NCBI GenBank assembly: GCA_913050215.1 | Contig: CAJXBG010000004.1 | Span: forward strand, 18,958 to 82,957 | Origin: an uncultured Gammaproteobacteria bacterium | GTDB lineage: Bacteria > Pseudomonadota > Gammaproteobacteria > Pseudomonadales > Azotimanducaceae | Reading direction: 5' to 3' | DNA length: 64,000 nt | In this document: piece by piece, positions 18,476-26,710 of the stretch | How positions within the stretch are numbered: position 1 is the stretch's first letter | Layout: each line of letters begins with the position of its first letter | The notes under the pieces: model-generated | What the model was told of the DNA's origin: nothing | Seen by the model: only the letters and a program-made list of their open reading frames with translations | Databases searched by the model: none | Translations under genes and position numbers: made by a program

Positions 18476-19501
18476 ATGCCTACTCATAATTTCAATGCCC
18501 TTAATGGTCGGGTCGAAACCATTATTATTCATTCCGCCACACTGGAGGGGAATCTATTAGGAGATCCCATTGATCGGGAAGTTGCGGTATATCTACCACC
18601 TAATTACGACACCTCAACGAAGGAATATCCGTTACTGGTTGATCTTGTAGGCTATACGGGCAGCGGGCTTTCCCATGCGGGTTGGAAAAGCTTTGGTGAA
18701 AGCGTTCCTCAACGCGTAGAAAGGCTTGTAAATGCAGGGGATATGGGTGAGGTGATCATCGCATTGCCGGACTGTTTTACATCGTTGGGCGGTAATCAGT
18801 ACATCGATTCCCTGGCGATGGGCAACTGGGCGGCCTATCTGACAAATGAAATGCTCCCGACGATAGAAAAGCAATTTCGCGTTAAGCCTGGCGCCGAACA
18901 TCGGGGTGTTTTTGGTAAATCCAGTGGTGGATACGGCGCAATCGTGCATGGCATGTGCCACGCAAGCCATTGGGGTGCAGTTGCCTGCCATTCCGGCGAT
19001 ATGGCGTTTGATCTGGTTTATCGCAATGATTTTGCGAAGACCATTATGGCGCTCGATGCTGCCGGTGGCAGCATTGAATCGTTTATGTCCGGATTGGCCT
19101 CGAACCAGAAAATTTCAGGCGCTGACTTTGAAGCCCTAATGGTGCTGGCGATGGCGGCAACCTATGATCCAGACCCAGCAAGTCCGTATGGAATTCAGCT
19201 ACCCTTCACAATGGACACCTGTGAAATTGTTCCGGAGCGTTGGCAGGCTTGGCTAAAATGGGATCCGATCCAAATCATCGAGTCTGAGACAGCACAACGG
19301 AATCTGCGTTCTCTTAAGGCGGTTTATATTGATTGTGGAACCAAGGATCAGTATGCACTCGCTTTCGGAGCGCGTCAGTTTGTCAGAAAGCTGGAGCAGT
19401 TTGGCATTCAGCACTGCTATGCTGAATTCCCGGATAACCACTCAAGCATTGACTATCGAATGGATGAATCTTTGCCATTCCTATATAGGGCCCTCTCTTA
19501 A
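18476..19501 (+). CDS. Putative esterase, alpha/beta hydrolase (PF00756-like)
   Basis: The 341-residue protein has the early REVAVYLPPNYDTSTKEYPLL typical of this esterase family, a nucleophile elbow GKSSGGYGA around 143, and DNHSSIDYR near the C terminus as the likely catalytic His site. There is no signal peptide, so a cytoplasmic enzyme is expected, unlike the exported homologue at 6090-6989. AAGGAA precedes the ATG at 18476. It is divergent from the GPH symporter gene and convergent with a small monooxygenase-like gene. Confidence 0.87.
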   Translation: MPTHNFNALNGRVETIIIHSATLEGNLLGDPIDREVAVYLPPNYDTSTKEYPLLVDLVGYTGSGLSHAGWKSFGESVPQRVERLVNAGDMGEVIIALPDCFTSLGGNQYIDSLAMGNWAAYLTNEMLPTIEKQFRVKPGAEHRGVFGKSSGGYGAIVHGMCHASHWGAVACHSGDMAFDLVYRNDFAKTIMALDAAGGSIESFMSGLASNQKISGADFEALMVLAMAATYDPDPASPYGIQLPFTMDTCEIVPERWQAWLKWDPIQIIESETAQRNLRSLKAVYIDCGTKDQYALAFGARQFVRKLEQFGIQHCYAEFPDNHSSIDYRMDESLPFLYRALS

Positions 19502-19555
19502 TATACGCCTAGCGATGGTGCAAAGCGGTTTTCGGGAGAGCCCTGAGAGCGATTG

Positions 19556-19849
19556 TTAACCCACGCCATCGACATATTCGATTTCGGGTGCGCCGGCCAT
19601 AAACGGACCGAGTTTGCCACCGATTGATCTGAAGTGATCGGATTTGCCATGTGCATCAAGGGCGTCCTGATCTGTGTATTGTTCCAGTACGATATAAACG
19701 TTTTTGTCTTCTCTTGACTGGTGTAACGAATAGAAATTGTTTCCTGGTTCGCTGCTTGCAACTACAGCTTGAAGCTCCAGAAAAGTTGATTCAAATTCAG
19801 CGTTCTTTCCTTCTTGAATTTTTAGTTTGGCGATGACTCCAATTGTCAT
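19556..19849 (-). CDS. Antibiotic biosynthesis monooxygenase (ABM) domain protein
   Basis: This 97-residue single-domain protein matches the ABM/YgiN dimeric ferredoxin-like fold: IGVIAKLKIQEGKNAEFES, EPGNNFYSLHQS, YIVLEQYTDQDALDAHGKSDHF and a closing FMAGAPEIEYVD. Members act as cofactor-free quinol monooxygenases or as stress proteins. AAGGGAG precedes the ATG at 19849. The gene stands alone, convergent with the esterase gene. About 195 bp without a gene separate it from the next plus-strand gene. Confidence 0.87.
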   Translation of the reverse strand: MTIGVIAKLKIQEGKNAEFESTFLELQAVVASSEPGNNFYSLHQSREDKNVYIVLEQYTDQDALDAHGKSDHFRSIGGKLGPFMAGAPEIEYVDGVG

Positions 19850-20043
19850 TTATTTCTCCCTTGACGATTGTTTTGCACTAATGCTTTGCTAGTAAATGTA
19901 AATAACCGGACACAATTTAGGCCGGAAATTATTGGACTCACGAACTGTTTAAATGGCTAAATTCGCGGTCGCAATACTATACACCATAGCAAGTCGATAT
20001 CGTGCTATCGAACGAATTGTAACTGCCCAGAATTTAAAAGGAC

Positions 20044-20436
20044 GTGGAATTGGCGCTTGAATTTGATTTTGAGCAATTCGAAAATCTGGTTGTGATGAGG
20101 TTGACCGGTACGCCTACGGCTGATGAGCTCGGCGCGGGCTACGCGAAGATATTTGAGGACGAACGTTTTGTCGAGGGCATGCATTGTATTTGGGACTGCA
20201 GCGAAATCGACTTGAAGCGTATACCTATCAGCGAAGTGCGTCGACTGCCTGCCGTATTACGGCAGTTTATGGTTCGCAGAGGCTCTGATTACAAAGCTGC
20301 CATCGTGACTTCCCGCGGGTCCGACTATCAGTTGTTGCGTATATACCTGACTATTCTGAAACTGATTGGTGATATTCAATTCAGGCTATTTCGGAGCGTC
20401 GACAAAGCTAATCGTTGGATAAATAATGTCGTATAG
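20044..20436 (+). CDS. SpoIIAA/STAS-like small protein
   Basis: The protein is up to 130 residues. Its pattern of FENLVVMRLTGTPTADELGAG, a central CIWDCSEID strand, YKAAIVTSRGSDYQLLRIY and a closing FRLFRSVDKANRWI agrees with SpoIIAA-like (PF11964) proteins, which have a STAS-type fold and mostly unknown roles. The start is uncertain: GTG 20044 is only one base after AAAAGGA, while TTG 20050 has seven-base spacing and is better placed. No signal peptide or membrane helix is seen. It precedes efpL by 59 bp. Confidence 0.72.
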   Translation: MELALEFDFEQFENLVVMRLTGTPTADELGAGYAKIFEDERFVEGMHCIWDCSEIDLKRIPISEVRRLPAVLRQFMVRRGSDYKAAIVTSRGSDYQLLRIYLTILKLIGDIQFRLFRSVDKANRWINNVV

Positions 20437-20466
20437 CTCACAGCGGGGCGCCTCGCGGTGTACAAT
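20437..20466 (+). promoter_or_regulatory. Candidate sigma70 promoter for efpL
   Basis: TACAAT at 20461-20466 matches the -10 consensus at five of six positions and lies 29 bp before the efpL ATG. CTCACA at 20437-20442 is a weak -35 (four of six) with an 18-bp spacer. A GC-rich imperfect stem, GCGGG/CTCGC, sits in the spacer. Confidence 0.35.
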
Positions 20467-20495
20467 GCATTTTTTGTCAGAATAGCGATCTCGCA

Positions 20496-21062
20496 ATGCC
20501 GAAAGCCAGTGATCTTAAAAAGGGTGAAGTTGTCGAAATAGACGGTTCCCCGCATATTGTTAAACACCTTGAAGCCAAAAGTCCCTCTTCTCGAGGTGCC
20601 TCGACGCTGTATAAAGTGCGGTTCAACAATCTGATTTCCGGTCAGAAAAGAGATGAGTCATACAAGGGCGATGATATGATTCGGCCCGCTGATTGCCAGC
20701 GAGTCCAGGTTTCATTCTCTTACATCGATGTAGACCAGTACATTTTCATGAACAATGAGGATTACAGTCAGTACGGGTTGAACAGGGAAACACTCGATGG
20801 TCAGTTGGAGTATCTCATCGACGGTCTCGAAGGCATTACTGCATTGCTGGTTGACGGTGACATAGCGGCCATCGATCTGCCCCAGTCCGTTGTGATGGTA
20901 ATCACCGAGACAGCGCCTGGCATTAAGGGTGCATCAGCCAGCGCGAGGACCAAGCCCGCGACAATGTCTACAGGGCTTGTCATTCAGGTGCCCGAATATA
21001 TCGAGCAGGGCGAATCAGTTAAGGTAAATACCACTAACGCTAAATTTATGTCGAGAGCCTGA
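20496..21062 (+). CDS. efpL: Elongation factor P-like protein EfpL (YeiP)
   Basis: The 188-residue protein aligns from memory with E. coli YeiP/EfpL over its full length: an N-terminal KOW-like domain, the SPSSRGASTLYK loop, KGDDMIRP, YVD-like FSYIDVDQYIFMN, and the C-terminal ETAPGIKGASASARTKPATMSTGLVIQVPEY read in segments. It helps ribosomes through proline-containing stalls. The loop tip is Arg33, as in EfpL, not the lysine that EpmA/EpmB modify in EF-P, so this paralogue should not be beta-lysylated. arfB follows after only six bases, which pairs two ribosome-rescue functions in one transcript. Confidence 0.95.
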   Translation: MPKASDLKKGEVVEIDGSPHIVKHLEAKSPSSRGASTLYKVRFNNLISGQKRDESYKGDDMIRPADCQRVQVSFSYIDVDQYIFMNNEDYSQYGLNRETLDGQLEYLIDGLEGITALLVDGDIAAIDLPQSVVMVITETAPGIKGASASARTKPATMSTGLVIQVPEYIEQGESVKVNTTNAKFMSRA

Positions 21063-21068
21063 GTTGTC

Positions 21069-21476
21069 ATGCCGCTAGGTGTAGCAGATATTCCAGAGGC
21101 CGAAATCGAATTTTCTGCAGTTCGCGCCAGTGGGCCGGGCGGTCAAAACGTCAATAAAGTCTCAACAGCAATACACCTTCGGTTTGATATCAACAGGTCC
21201 AGTTTGCCCTCCGATTTGAAGGAGCGATTGCTAAAGTTGCGTGATCGCCGTGTATCGGATGCGGGTGTCATCATTATCAAGGCACAAAACAGTAGGAGTC
21301 AGGAGAAAAACAAACAAGAGGCCTTGTCTCGATTAAATGATTTGCTTATAAAAGCGCAGGTACAACACAAGACTCGGCGGGTTACCAGACCAACCTTCAG
21401 TTCTGTGAACAAACGTCTGGACCGTAAAACACGACAGGGCCAGAAAAAGAAACTTCGACGCTCTGTCGATGACTAG
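21069..21476 (+). CDS. arfB: Alternative ribosome-rescue factor ArfB (YaeJ)
   Basis: The 135-residue protein has the release-factor catalytic GGQ at residues 24-26 within SGPGGQNVNKVSTAIHLRF, followed by the family's VIIIKAQNSRSQEKNK. It ends in a Lys/Arg-rich tail (about residues 105-135) that in ArfB inserts into the empty mRNA channel of stalled ribosomes. It hydrolyses peptidyl-tRNA on nonstop complexes. It lacks the codon-recognition domains of RF1/RF2, as expected for the family. It starts six bases after efpL and ends three bases from the convergent PLP decarboxylase stop. Confidence 0.94.
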   Translation: MPLGVADIPEAEIEFSAVRASGPGGQNVNKVSTAIHLRFDINRSSLPSDLKERLLKLRDRRVSDAGVIIIKAQNSRSQEKNKQEALSRLNDLLIKAQVQHKTRRVTRPTFSSVNKRLDRKTRQGQKKKLRRSVDD

Positions 21477-21479
21477 TCG

Positions 21480-22724
21480 TTAGCTATAGCGCGACTCCGT
21501 CACTGCATCAGTATCTCCAGACATCACCTGCTCCAACGAGTTTTTTAGATCCATCAAGTAGATATCTGTGACTTCAGCGTGAAAAGGCGAAAGCATTAAA
21601 TGCAGTGATCGTGGCTCTGTTGTCAAACTCGTAAACCAACCTCGCTTGTACATTTGCTTGTAAACAGCAAAAACATTTTCGGTAGGGTGACTGAACGCTA
21701 CAATGCCGACCTGTGGCGTACCCAGAATCTCAAACCCTAGCGCTTTTACACCTTCTTCAATCGTTTCGCGTGCATCCGTGACCATCTTCTGTTTGGATTT
21801 ATACCCTTCAATGCCGAGATAGTTCATGACCGCCCAAGCAGCTGATATGGCGCCGCCGGGACGTGTGCCTGACAATGTTGGTGTGATCATTCGACCGCCT
21901 GGCCAGCCATCGCAATCAAAGATCATATGGGCCATCAGGTCCTCCGCGCGAAACAACACAGAAGATGCACCTTTGGCACAATATCCGTACTTGTGAAGGT
22001 CTGCAGACATCGAGGAAACACCATTTACCTCAAAATCAAAGGGCTTGATATCAGCACCGTTCATGCGAACAAACGGGGCAATGTAGCCGCCTACACAGGC
22101 GTCAACATGAAGCCATTTGTTTTCCCGTTCCGCAATTTGACCAAGCGCTTCTATTGGGTCGATCAAACCGTAGGGAAAGCAGGGAGCCGAGCCCACAATC
22201 ATCATGGTGTTTGCATCGATTGCTGCAGACATCGCTGCGGGGTCCGCTAGCAAATTGGGTCCGCAGGCTATTCGCCGAAGTTCCAAGTCCATCATTTGTG
22301 CCGCCTTGTCGAAAGCCGGGTGTGCCGAGAAGGGCGCCACAATGTTCAGCTTTTGAATAGCGGGCGAAGGATGTTTTGAGCGGTGATAGTCCCGCGCTGC
22401 CTTTATCGCCATCGTGATCGAATCCGTACCACCTGATGTTATAGAGCCGACACCAGTCTCTGGCGCATGGAGCAATGACAGACCCATACCGATGACCTCA
22501 TCCTCCATTTGTTTGAGAGAAGGAAATGCTGCAGGTCCAAGGCCATTTTCGGACATATAAAGGGTGTAGGCTTCTTTTTGCACCCGTGCGACATCTTCAC
22601 CTGCATTAAACACATAGACGGCGGTTTTACCTTCACGCCATTTTGCGTCTCCGCTCCCTCTATTGATCATTTCGGTTTTCAATTCTGGCCATGCCTGGCC
22701 ATGCTTCGGCATGTTTTTCAACAT
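21480..22724 (-). CDS. Group II PLP-dependent decarboxylase / sphingosine-phosphate lyase-like enzyme
   Basis: I set the start at ATG 22724 because TTGGAG lies seven bases upstream; the frame is open to GTG 22766 without an SD. The 414-residue protein has SGGTDSITMAIKAARD, WLHVDACVGGY and SADLHKYGYCAKG, in which Lys is the Schiff-base residue. This is the pattern of the group II decarboxylase family, nearest to sphingosine-1-phosphate lyase and related bacterial amino-acid decarboxylases. It is cytoplasmic. Its substrate (an amino acid or a long-chain base phosphate) is not certain; the lack of a membrane anchor argues against a strict S1P lyase. Confidence 0.88.
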   Translation of the reverse strand: MLKNMPKHGQAWPELKTEMINRGSGDAKWREGKTAVYVFNAGEDVARVQKEAYTLYMSENGLGPAAFPSLKQMEDEVIGMGLSLLHAPETGVGSITSGGTDSITMAIKAARDYHRSKHPSPAIQKLNIVAPFSAHPAFDKAAQMMDLELRRIACGPNLLADPAAMSAAIDANTMMIVGSAPCFPYGLIDPIEALGQIAERENKWLHVDACVGGYIAPFVRMNGADIKPFDFEVNGVSSMSADLHKYGYCAKGASSVLFRAEDLMAHMIFDCDGWPGGRMITPTLSGTRPGGAISAAWAVMNYLGIEGYKSKQKMVTDARETIEEGVKALGFEILGTPQVGIVAFSHPTENVFAVYKQMYKRGWFTSLTTEPRSLHLMLSPFHAEVTDIYLMDLKNSLEQVMSGDTDAVTESRYS

Positions 22725-23213
22725 AGTAGTCTCCAAGGGCGGTAACCTAATGAGTTCTGGCGACACAGAGAGCGCAGCCAGATCACGTTCTTTGATAATA
22801 CCAGTAAGCGCGGCCGGAAAGTGTGACTTATGTTAGGATTTTGCGATGAGAGTAATGCTGCGATTTGGTATGCCTAAAACACCATAATTTGATCGGACCG
22901 ATAGTGCGAACGCCGGGACAAAAAGCGCAGGTGTCAATAAAGGCAGTATTGGTCAATTCCTGATAAGTTTTGTTAATTGCGAATAGTGGTTGCAAAGGTT
23001 ATTGCGTCAGACCATTGTCAGTTTATCTTTTGGGCTTGGCTCGGATTACTGTGGCTTCAATGCTTTTGGCGGGCGTTACAATCTGGCAGCGGGAATGCTA
23101 ATGCGTGTACATGCCATCGATGGGCTACGATTGTGTTTGCGTTCGCTCAAAATATTGAAAAGTGTAAGGCGTAAAAATATGAATTTATACAAGGATGTGC
23201 GGGAGATATCCAC
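22725..23213. other. Intergenic region between divergent PLP decarboxylase and serine hydrolase genes
   Basis: No supported gene lies here. Short frames on the plus strand at 22977-23220 have no family resemblance and run into the serine hydrolase start. An imperfect 11-bp palindrome ATCGGACCGAT occurs at 22892-22902. It must hold two divergent promoters, but I could not place either with confidence. Confidence 0.6.
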
Positions 23214-24248
23214 TTGCTGAAATCTCACTCTATTGATACCAACCTCCCAAAATTACCCGAGCAACCTGAAGGAGTTGCATGGCCTACAAGGTCATGGCAA
23301 AAAAACAAAATTCGGACTAACGACTCGGTAAGGTTTCTAAAGCTGTGTGATGAAATATTTGATCTGAACGAGGCGCAGGGCGTGACGTATGCGCTGGCGA
23401 TAGTGCAGGGAGGGGAGTTGGTTTATGAACGCTATGATGCGGGCTCAAGGTCAGGCGTGCTGCAGTATTCATGGTCAATGGGCAAGAGCATCACCCAGGC
23501 GCTGGTTGGTATTTTGGTACGGCAGGGAAAGCTTGATATTTATGAACCCGCGCAGGTGCCAGAATGGCAAAATGATGCGCGAAGAGAAATCACTTTAGAC
23601 CAACTATTGCGCATGTCTTCAGGACTTGAGTTCAATGAAGATTACGTTGATGGCCAAGCATCAGACGTTATCCCTATGCTGCAATATGAAGGTCGTCATG
23701 ACACGGGGGCATTCGCCGCGAATAAACCGCTTCTGCATAAACCTGGAACTCAGTGGTCCTATTCCAGTGGTACGACAAATATTATCTGCCGGATACTGAA
23801 GGAGGTTGTCGGTGACGGCGCGTCAGGTATGCTCCGTTTTATGAACAATGAATTGTTTGAACCTATCGGGATAAAAACGGCTACGCCAAAGTTTGATACT
23901 TCAGGCACATTCATCGGCTCATCCTTTTTGTTTGCGACACCGCGTGATTTTGCACGATTTGGTCTGCTCTATTTAAGAGGTGGTACTTGGGATGGAACGG
24001 AGATAGTGACACCGGATTGGGTCGACTATGCACGCACCGTGACCTATCTCGATGAGACGCAAGCCTATGGCGCTCAATGGTGGATGAAGCCGGATCAAAC
24101 CGAGTGGTTTTACAGCAGCGGTTACGATGGGCAGCGTATTTTGTGTGTCCCTGAAAAAGACCTTGTGCTCGTTCGATGCGGGCGCACTCCGGCGGAGGAG
24201 ATAGACTACGTCTGGGAGAGGTTTAACGGGTTGGTAGATGTCCTTTAA
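23214..24248 (+). CDS. Class C beta-lactamase-like serine hydrolase
   Basis: The 344-residue protein contains YSWSMGKSITQALVGILV, where SMGK supplies the SxxK nucleophile of the class C beta-lactamase/DD-peptidase/esterase superfamily. It also has WSYSSGTTNIICRIL (the YxN-like motif) and FYSSGYDGQRI near the end, the HxG-like strand with Tyr-Asp-Gly. No export signal is seen, which fits cytoplasmic 6-aminohexanoate-dimer-hydrolase-like or EstB-like enzymes better than a periplasmic beta-lactamase. The start is TTG 23214 with GGGAG upstream; the in-frame alternatives are worse. A strong intrinsic terminator follows. Confidence 0.85.
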   Translation: MLKSHSIDTNLPKLPEQPEGVAWPTRSWQKNKIRTNDSVRFLKLCDEIFDLNEAQGVTYALAIVQGGELVYERYDAGSRSGVLQYSWSMGKSITQALVGILVRQGKLDIYEPAQVPEWQNDARREITLDQLLRMSSGLEFNEDYVDGQASDVIPMLQYEGRHDTGAFAANKPLLHKPGTQWSYSSGTTNIICRILKEVVGDGASGMLRFMNNELFEPIGIKTATPKFDTSGTFIGSSFLFATPRDFARFGLLYLRGGTWDGTEIVTPDWVDYARTVTYLDETQAYGAQWWMKPDQTEWFYSSGYDGQRILCVPEKDLVLVRCGRTPAEEIDYVWERFNGLVDVL

Positions 24249-24250
24249 TT

Positions 24251-24285
24251 GCAGGGTACCTCCTTGTCAGAGGTATCCTGCTTTT
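24251..24285 (+). terminator. Rho-independent terminator after the serine hydrolase gene
   Basis: GCAGGGTACCTC (24251-24262) pairs with GAGGTATCCTGC (24270-24281) over 12 bp with one G-U pair, a seven-base loop and a following TTTT run. It starts two bases after the stop codon. Confidence 0.85.
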
Positions 24286-24313
24286 AGCATTTCTGAGCGC
24301 TAGTCGTTTTTCA

Positions 24314-25114
24314 CTACTTACCCTGAAAATTACCGGTGCGGCGCTCGGCAACGGATGCAACGCCCTCTTTGTGATCCGATGTCCTCTGAAGCCAGTATTG
24401 TTCGCTGCCTTCGATATCTGTCGCCGCCTGCACTGCATCTGCTAGACCGGGACGCATTTGCTCCCTGACGGAGATCAGCGCGAGAGGTGCATTCTCTGCA
24501 ATTTCTCGAGCGAGGCTTGTCGCTGAATCTCTAATGGTTTCAACATCAGAATAAATATCTCCGATGCCCCATTCCATCGCAGTTTCTCCGTTGATCCGTC
24601 GCCCAGTGTAAAAAAGCAGGTTGGCTTTTTGGGGACCGACGACTCTTTGGAGTGTGTGGGTTAGACCAAATCCTGGTGTGAAACCGAGTTTCACAAAATT
24701 GGCCGTCATCCTGGTATTTTCACAAACAACCCTGAAATCAGCCATCATAGCCAGTCCAAAACCGCCACCAACTGCTGCACCCTGAACGGCTGCGATGACT
24801 GGTTTTTTGCAATGAAACAGTCTTACCGCTTCTGTATAAAGTGGGTTGCGGGTATCAGCTGATTTGGCGCTCAGGACATCGCCCTCCGGTTTTCGGTCAG
24901 GGGATGAAAAATTAGCACCTGCACAGAAATGTTTGCCGTTTGAACACAAGACGATCGCCCGACATGCACTGTTTGCGTCGAGATCTTCAAAACATTCGGC
25001 AAGGTCTCGGATGAGCGAAAGGTCGAAAAAGTTGTTTGGAGGTCGATTGATTTCGCACTGAGCGACAAACCCATCCAGCATTGTGACCGAAACATCTCCG
25101 TATTGTTCTTTCAT
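24314..25114 (-). CDS. Enoyl-CoA hydratase/isomerase family protein
   Basis: The 266-residue crotonase-fold protein has the oxyanion motif GKHFCAGANF at about 60-69 and AVQGAAVGGGFGLAMMADFRV near 110. The second catalytic Glu region reads VKLGFTPGFGL, where the common Glu-Leu is Lys-Leu, so hydratase activity may be altered. It would act on an unsaturated CoA thioester in the cytoplasm. AGGA precedes the ATG at 25114. It neighbours the paired acyl-CoA dehydrogenases divergently and could supply the hydratase step for them or for the liu pathway, which lacks its own hydratase here. Confidence 0.88.
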   Translation of the reverse strand: MKEQYGDVSVTMLDGFVAQCEINRPPNNFFDLSLIRDLAECFEDLDANSACRAIVLCSNGKHFCAGANFSSPDRKPEGDVLSAKSADTRNPLYTEAVRLFHCKKPVIAAVQGAAVGGGFGLAMMADFRVVCENTRMTANFVKLGFTPGFGLTHTLQRVVGPQKANLLFYTGRRINGETAMEWGIGDIYSDVETIRDSATSLAREIAENAPLALISVREQMRPGLADAVQAATDIEGSEQYWLQRTSDHKEGVASVAERRTGNFQGK

Positions 25115-25520
25115 GGTTGTATCCTGATTTTTGAAAACTGGGTTCGACTATAACAAACATTTTCGCCCGTTGTAGAGGGTGCTTGGATTATCGGCCGCTC
25201 AGTCTAATGGAAACGGGTTTGACACACTGTTTAACGTTGGCGGTTTTAGCGCAACGACCGTCCATGTGTTTACCTGGCCGATTTTAGTACGATATCCTGC
25301 GCCTGCTGAGATGGTGATGCTGAATTTGTCCCCGCACTGCAGGTAAATGAATGTTTTGTCACTCAGTCAAATGATTTAGCCATCAGAAAAACGCCAAATT
25401 TCACTCAAGTGTTTGCTCGCGCTTAACGGCCAATGCGTGCGGCTGAGTTGATTGATCGACGTGCAAAAAGTGGCAAAAGTCGGTACTGTTGTTTGTTTTT
25501 TATTTGATTGAGGGCAAGCA
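25115..25520. other. Intergenic region between divergent hydratase and acyl-CoA dehydrogenase genes
   Basis: No gene is supported in these 406 bp. A perfect TTGACA lies at 25219-25224 on the plus strand, but no matching -10 follows at 16-18 bp. The last 60 bases before the dehydrogenase are T-rich and end with the SD GAGGGC. Confidence 0.55.
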
Positions 25521-26651
25521 ATGTTTCAGGGGTTAAATTTCGAACCCGTCGTACTACCGGAAACGGCTGACGCGTTACGCAAGGAAGTGCGGGCTTTTCT
25601 TGACGAAGAGACCGGTTGGTTTCCTAACTCTGATTTTAATACGGGGGCATCTGCTGAGTTTAGTCAGCGACTCGCAAAAAGAGGGTGGGTCGGCATGACT
25701 TGGCCCAAGAAATACGGTGGGAGTGAGCGCTCATTTCTCGAGCGCTATGTGGTGACAGAAGAGCTGCTCGCTGCTGGTGCACCGGTTGCTGCGCATTGGA
25801 TTGCTGATCGACAGAGCGGCCCGCTGCTATTGAAATTTGGTACCGAAGAACAACGACAACGATTTTTACCACCGATTACCCGTGGCGAGAGTTTTTTCTC
25901 TATCGGTATGAGTGAACCAGACACGGGTTCGGATTTAGCCTCTATTCGGACCAGTGCCGTTAAAGTTGACGGCGGTTGGCTTGTTAACGGCAGCAAGATC
26001 TGGACAAGTGGGGCCCACCTGAATCATTACATGGTCGCGCTCGTTCGGACAGAACCTGCCTCAGAAAACAGGCATGCGGGTATGAGCCAGTTGCTTATCG
26101 GTTTTGATGATCCCAATGTAACAGTCCGAGGCATCAAAAATTTGGCGGGAGAAAGTGATTTCAATCAGGTTTTCTTTGACGACGTTTTAGTGCCGGATGA
26201 TCAAGTGATCGGTGAGCCGGGCAATGGTTGGGTTCAGGTCATAAGCGAATTGGGTTACGAGCGTAGTGGTCCCGAACGATTTCTCTCCTCTTTCCTCGTG
26301 ATTCAAGAACTACTGAGAGAAGTGGGAAGCAACCCTACGGATGAGCAGGCTGCGCTCATTGGAAAATTAGTTGCCGAACTGGTGACGCTGAGAAGAATGT
26401 CAATCTCGGTCGCTGGCATGTTGGAAGAAGGCAAAGCGCCAAACACTGAAGCTGCGTTGATCAAGGAGCTGGGTAATACCTTCGAGCGTATTGTCCCTGA
26501 AATTGTCCGTCCGGTCTTGCCCCAAGACGCATCGGCACATTTTTTGGCGACGCTTAACGATGCTATTTTACATGCGCCTTCCTTCACGCTTCGGGGTGGC
26601 ACGCGGGAGATTCTTAGAGGTGTCATTGCGCGCGGTCTGGGCTTGAGATAA
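25521..26651 (+). CDS. Acyl-CoA dehydrogenase, FadE28-like subunit
   Basis: The 376-residue protein has the acyl-CoA dehydrogenase layout. Its N-terminal helical part includes GWVGMTWPKKYGGSERS, the middle beta domain has FFSIGMSEPDTGSDLASIRT and WLVNGSKIWTSGAHL, and the C-terminal part ends GGTREILRGVIARGLGLR. The ending and the adjacent second dehydrogenase resemble paired FadE28/FadE29-type enzymes that form alpha2beta2 heterotetramers acting on bulky, for example steroid side-chain, CoA esters. It oxidises an acyl-CoA to the 2-enoyl-CoA with FAD. GAGGG precedes the ATG. The next gene starts 59 bp downstream. Confidence 0.92.
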   Translation: MFQGLNFEPVVLPETADALRKEVRAFLDEETGWFPNSDFNTGASAEFSQRLAKRGWVGMTWPKKYGGSERSFLERYVVTEELLAAGAPVAAHWIADRQSGPLLLKFGTEEQRQRFLPPITRGESFFSIGMSEPDTGSDLASIRTSAVKVDGGWLVNGSKIWTSGAHLNHYMVALVRTEPASENRHAGMSQLLIGFDDPNVTVRGIKNLAGESDFNQVFFDDVLVPDDQVIGEPGNGWVQVISELGYERSGPERFLSSFLVIQELLREVGSNPTDEQAALIGKLVAELVTLRRMSISVAGMLEEGKAPNTEAALIKELGNTFERIVPEIVRPVLPQDASAHFLATLNDAILHAPSFTLRGGTREILRGVIARGLGLR

Positions 26652-26710
26652 AACCAATTAAATACTGTTGAATGCGTTTCCTACAGGGAGCGCTGGCAGG
26701 GAGATATGAA

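Noticed and set aside
22977..23220. Short frames of 65-76 codons before the serine hydrolase
   Set aside because: No SD, no recognisable motif, and they overlap each other and the next gene start.
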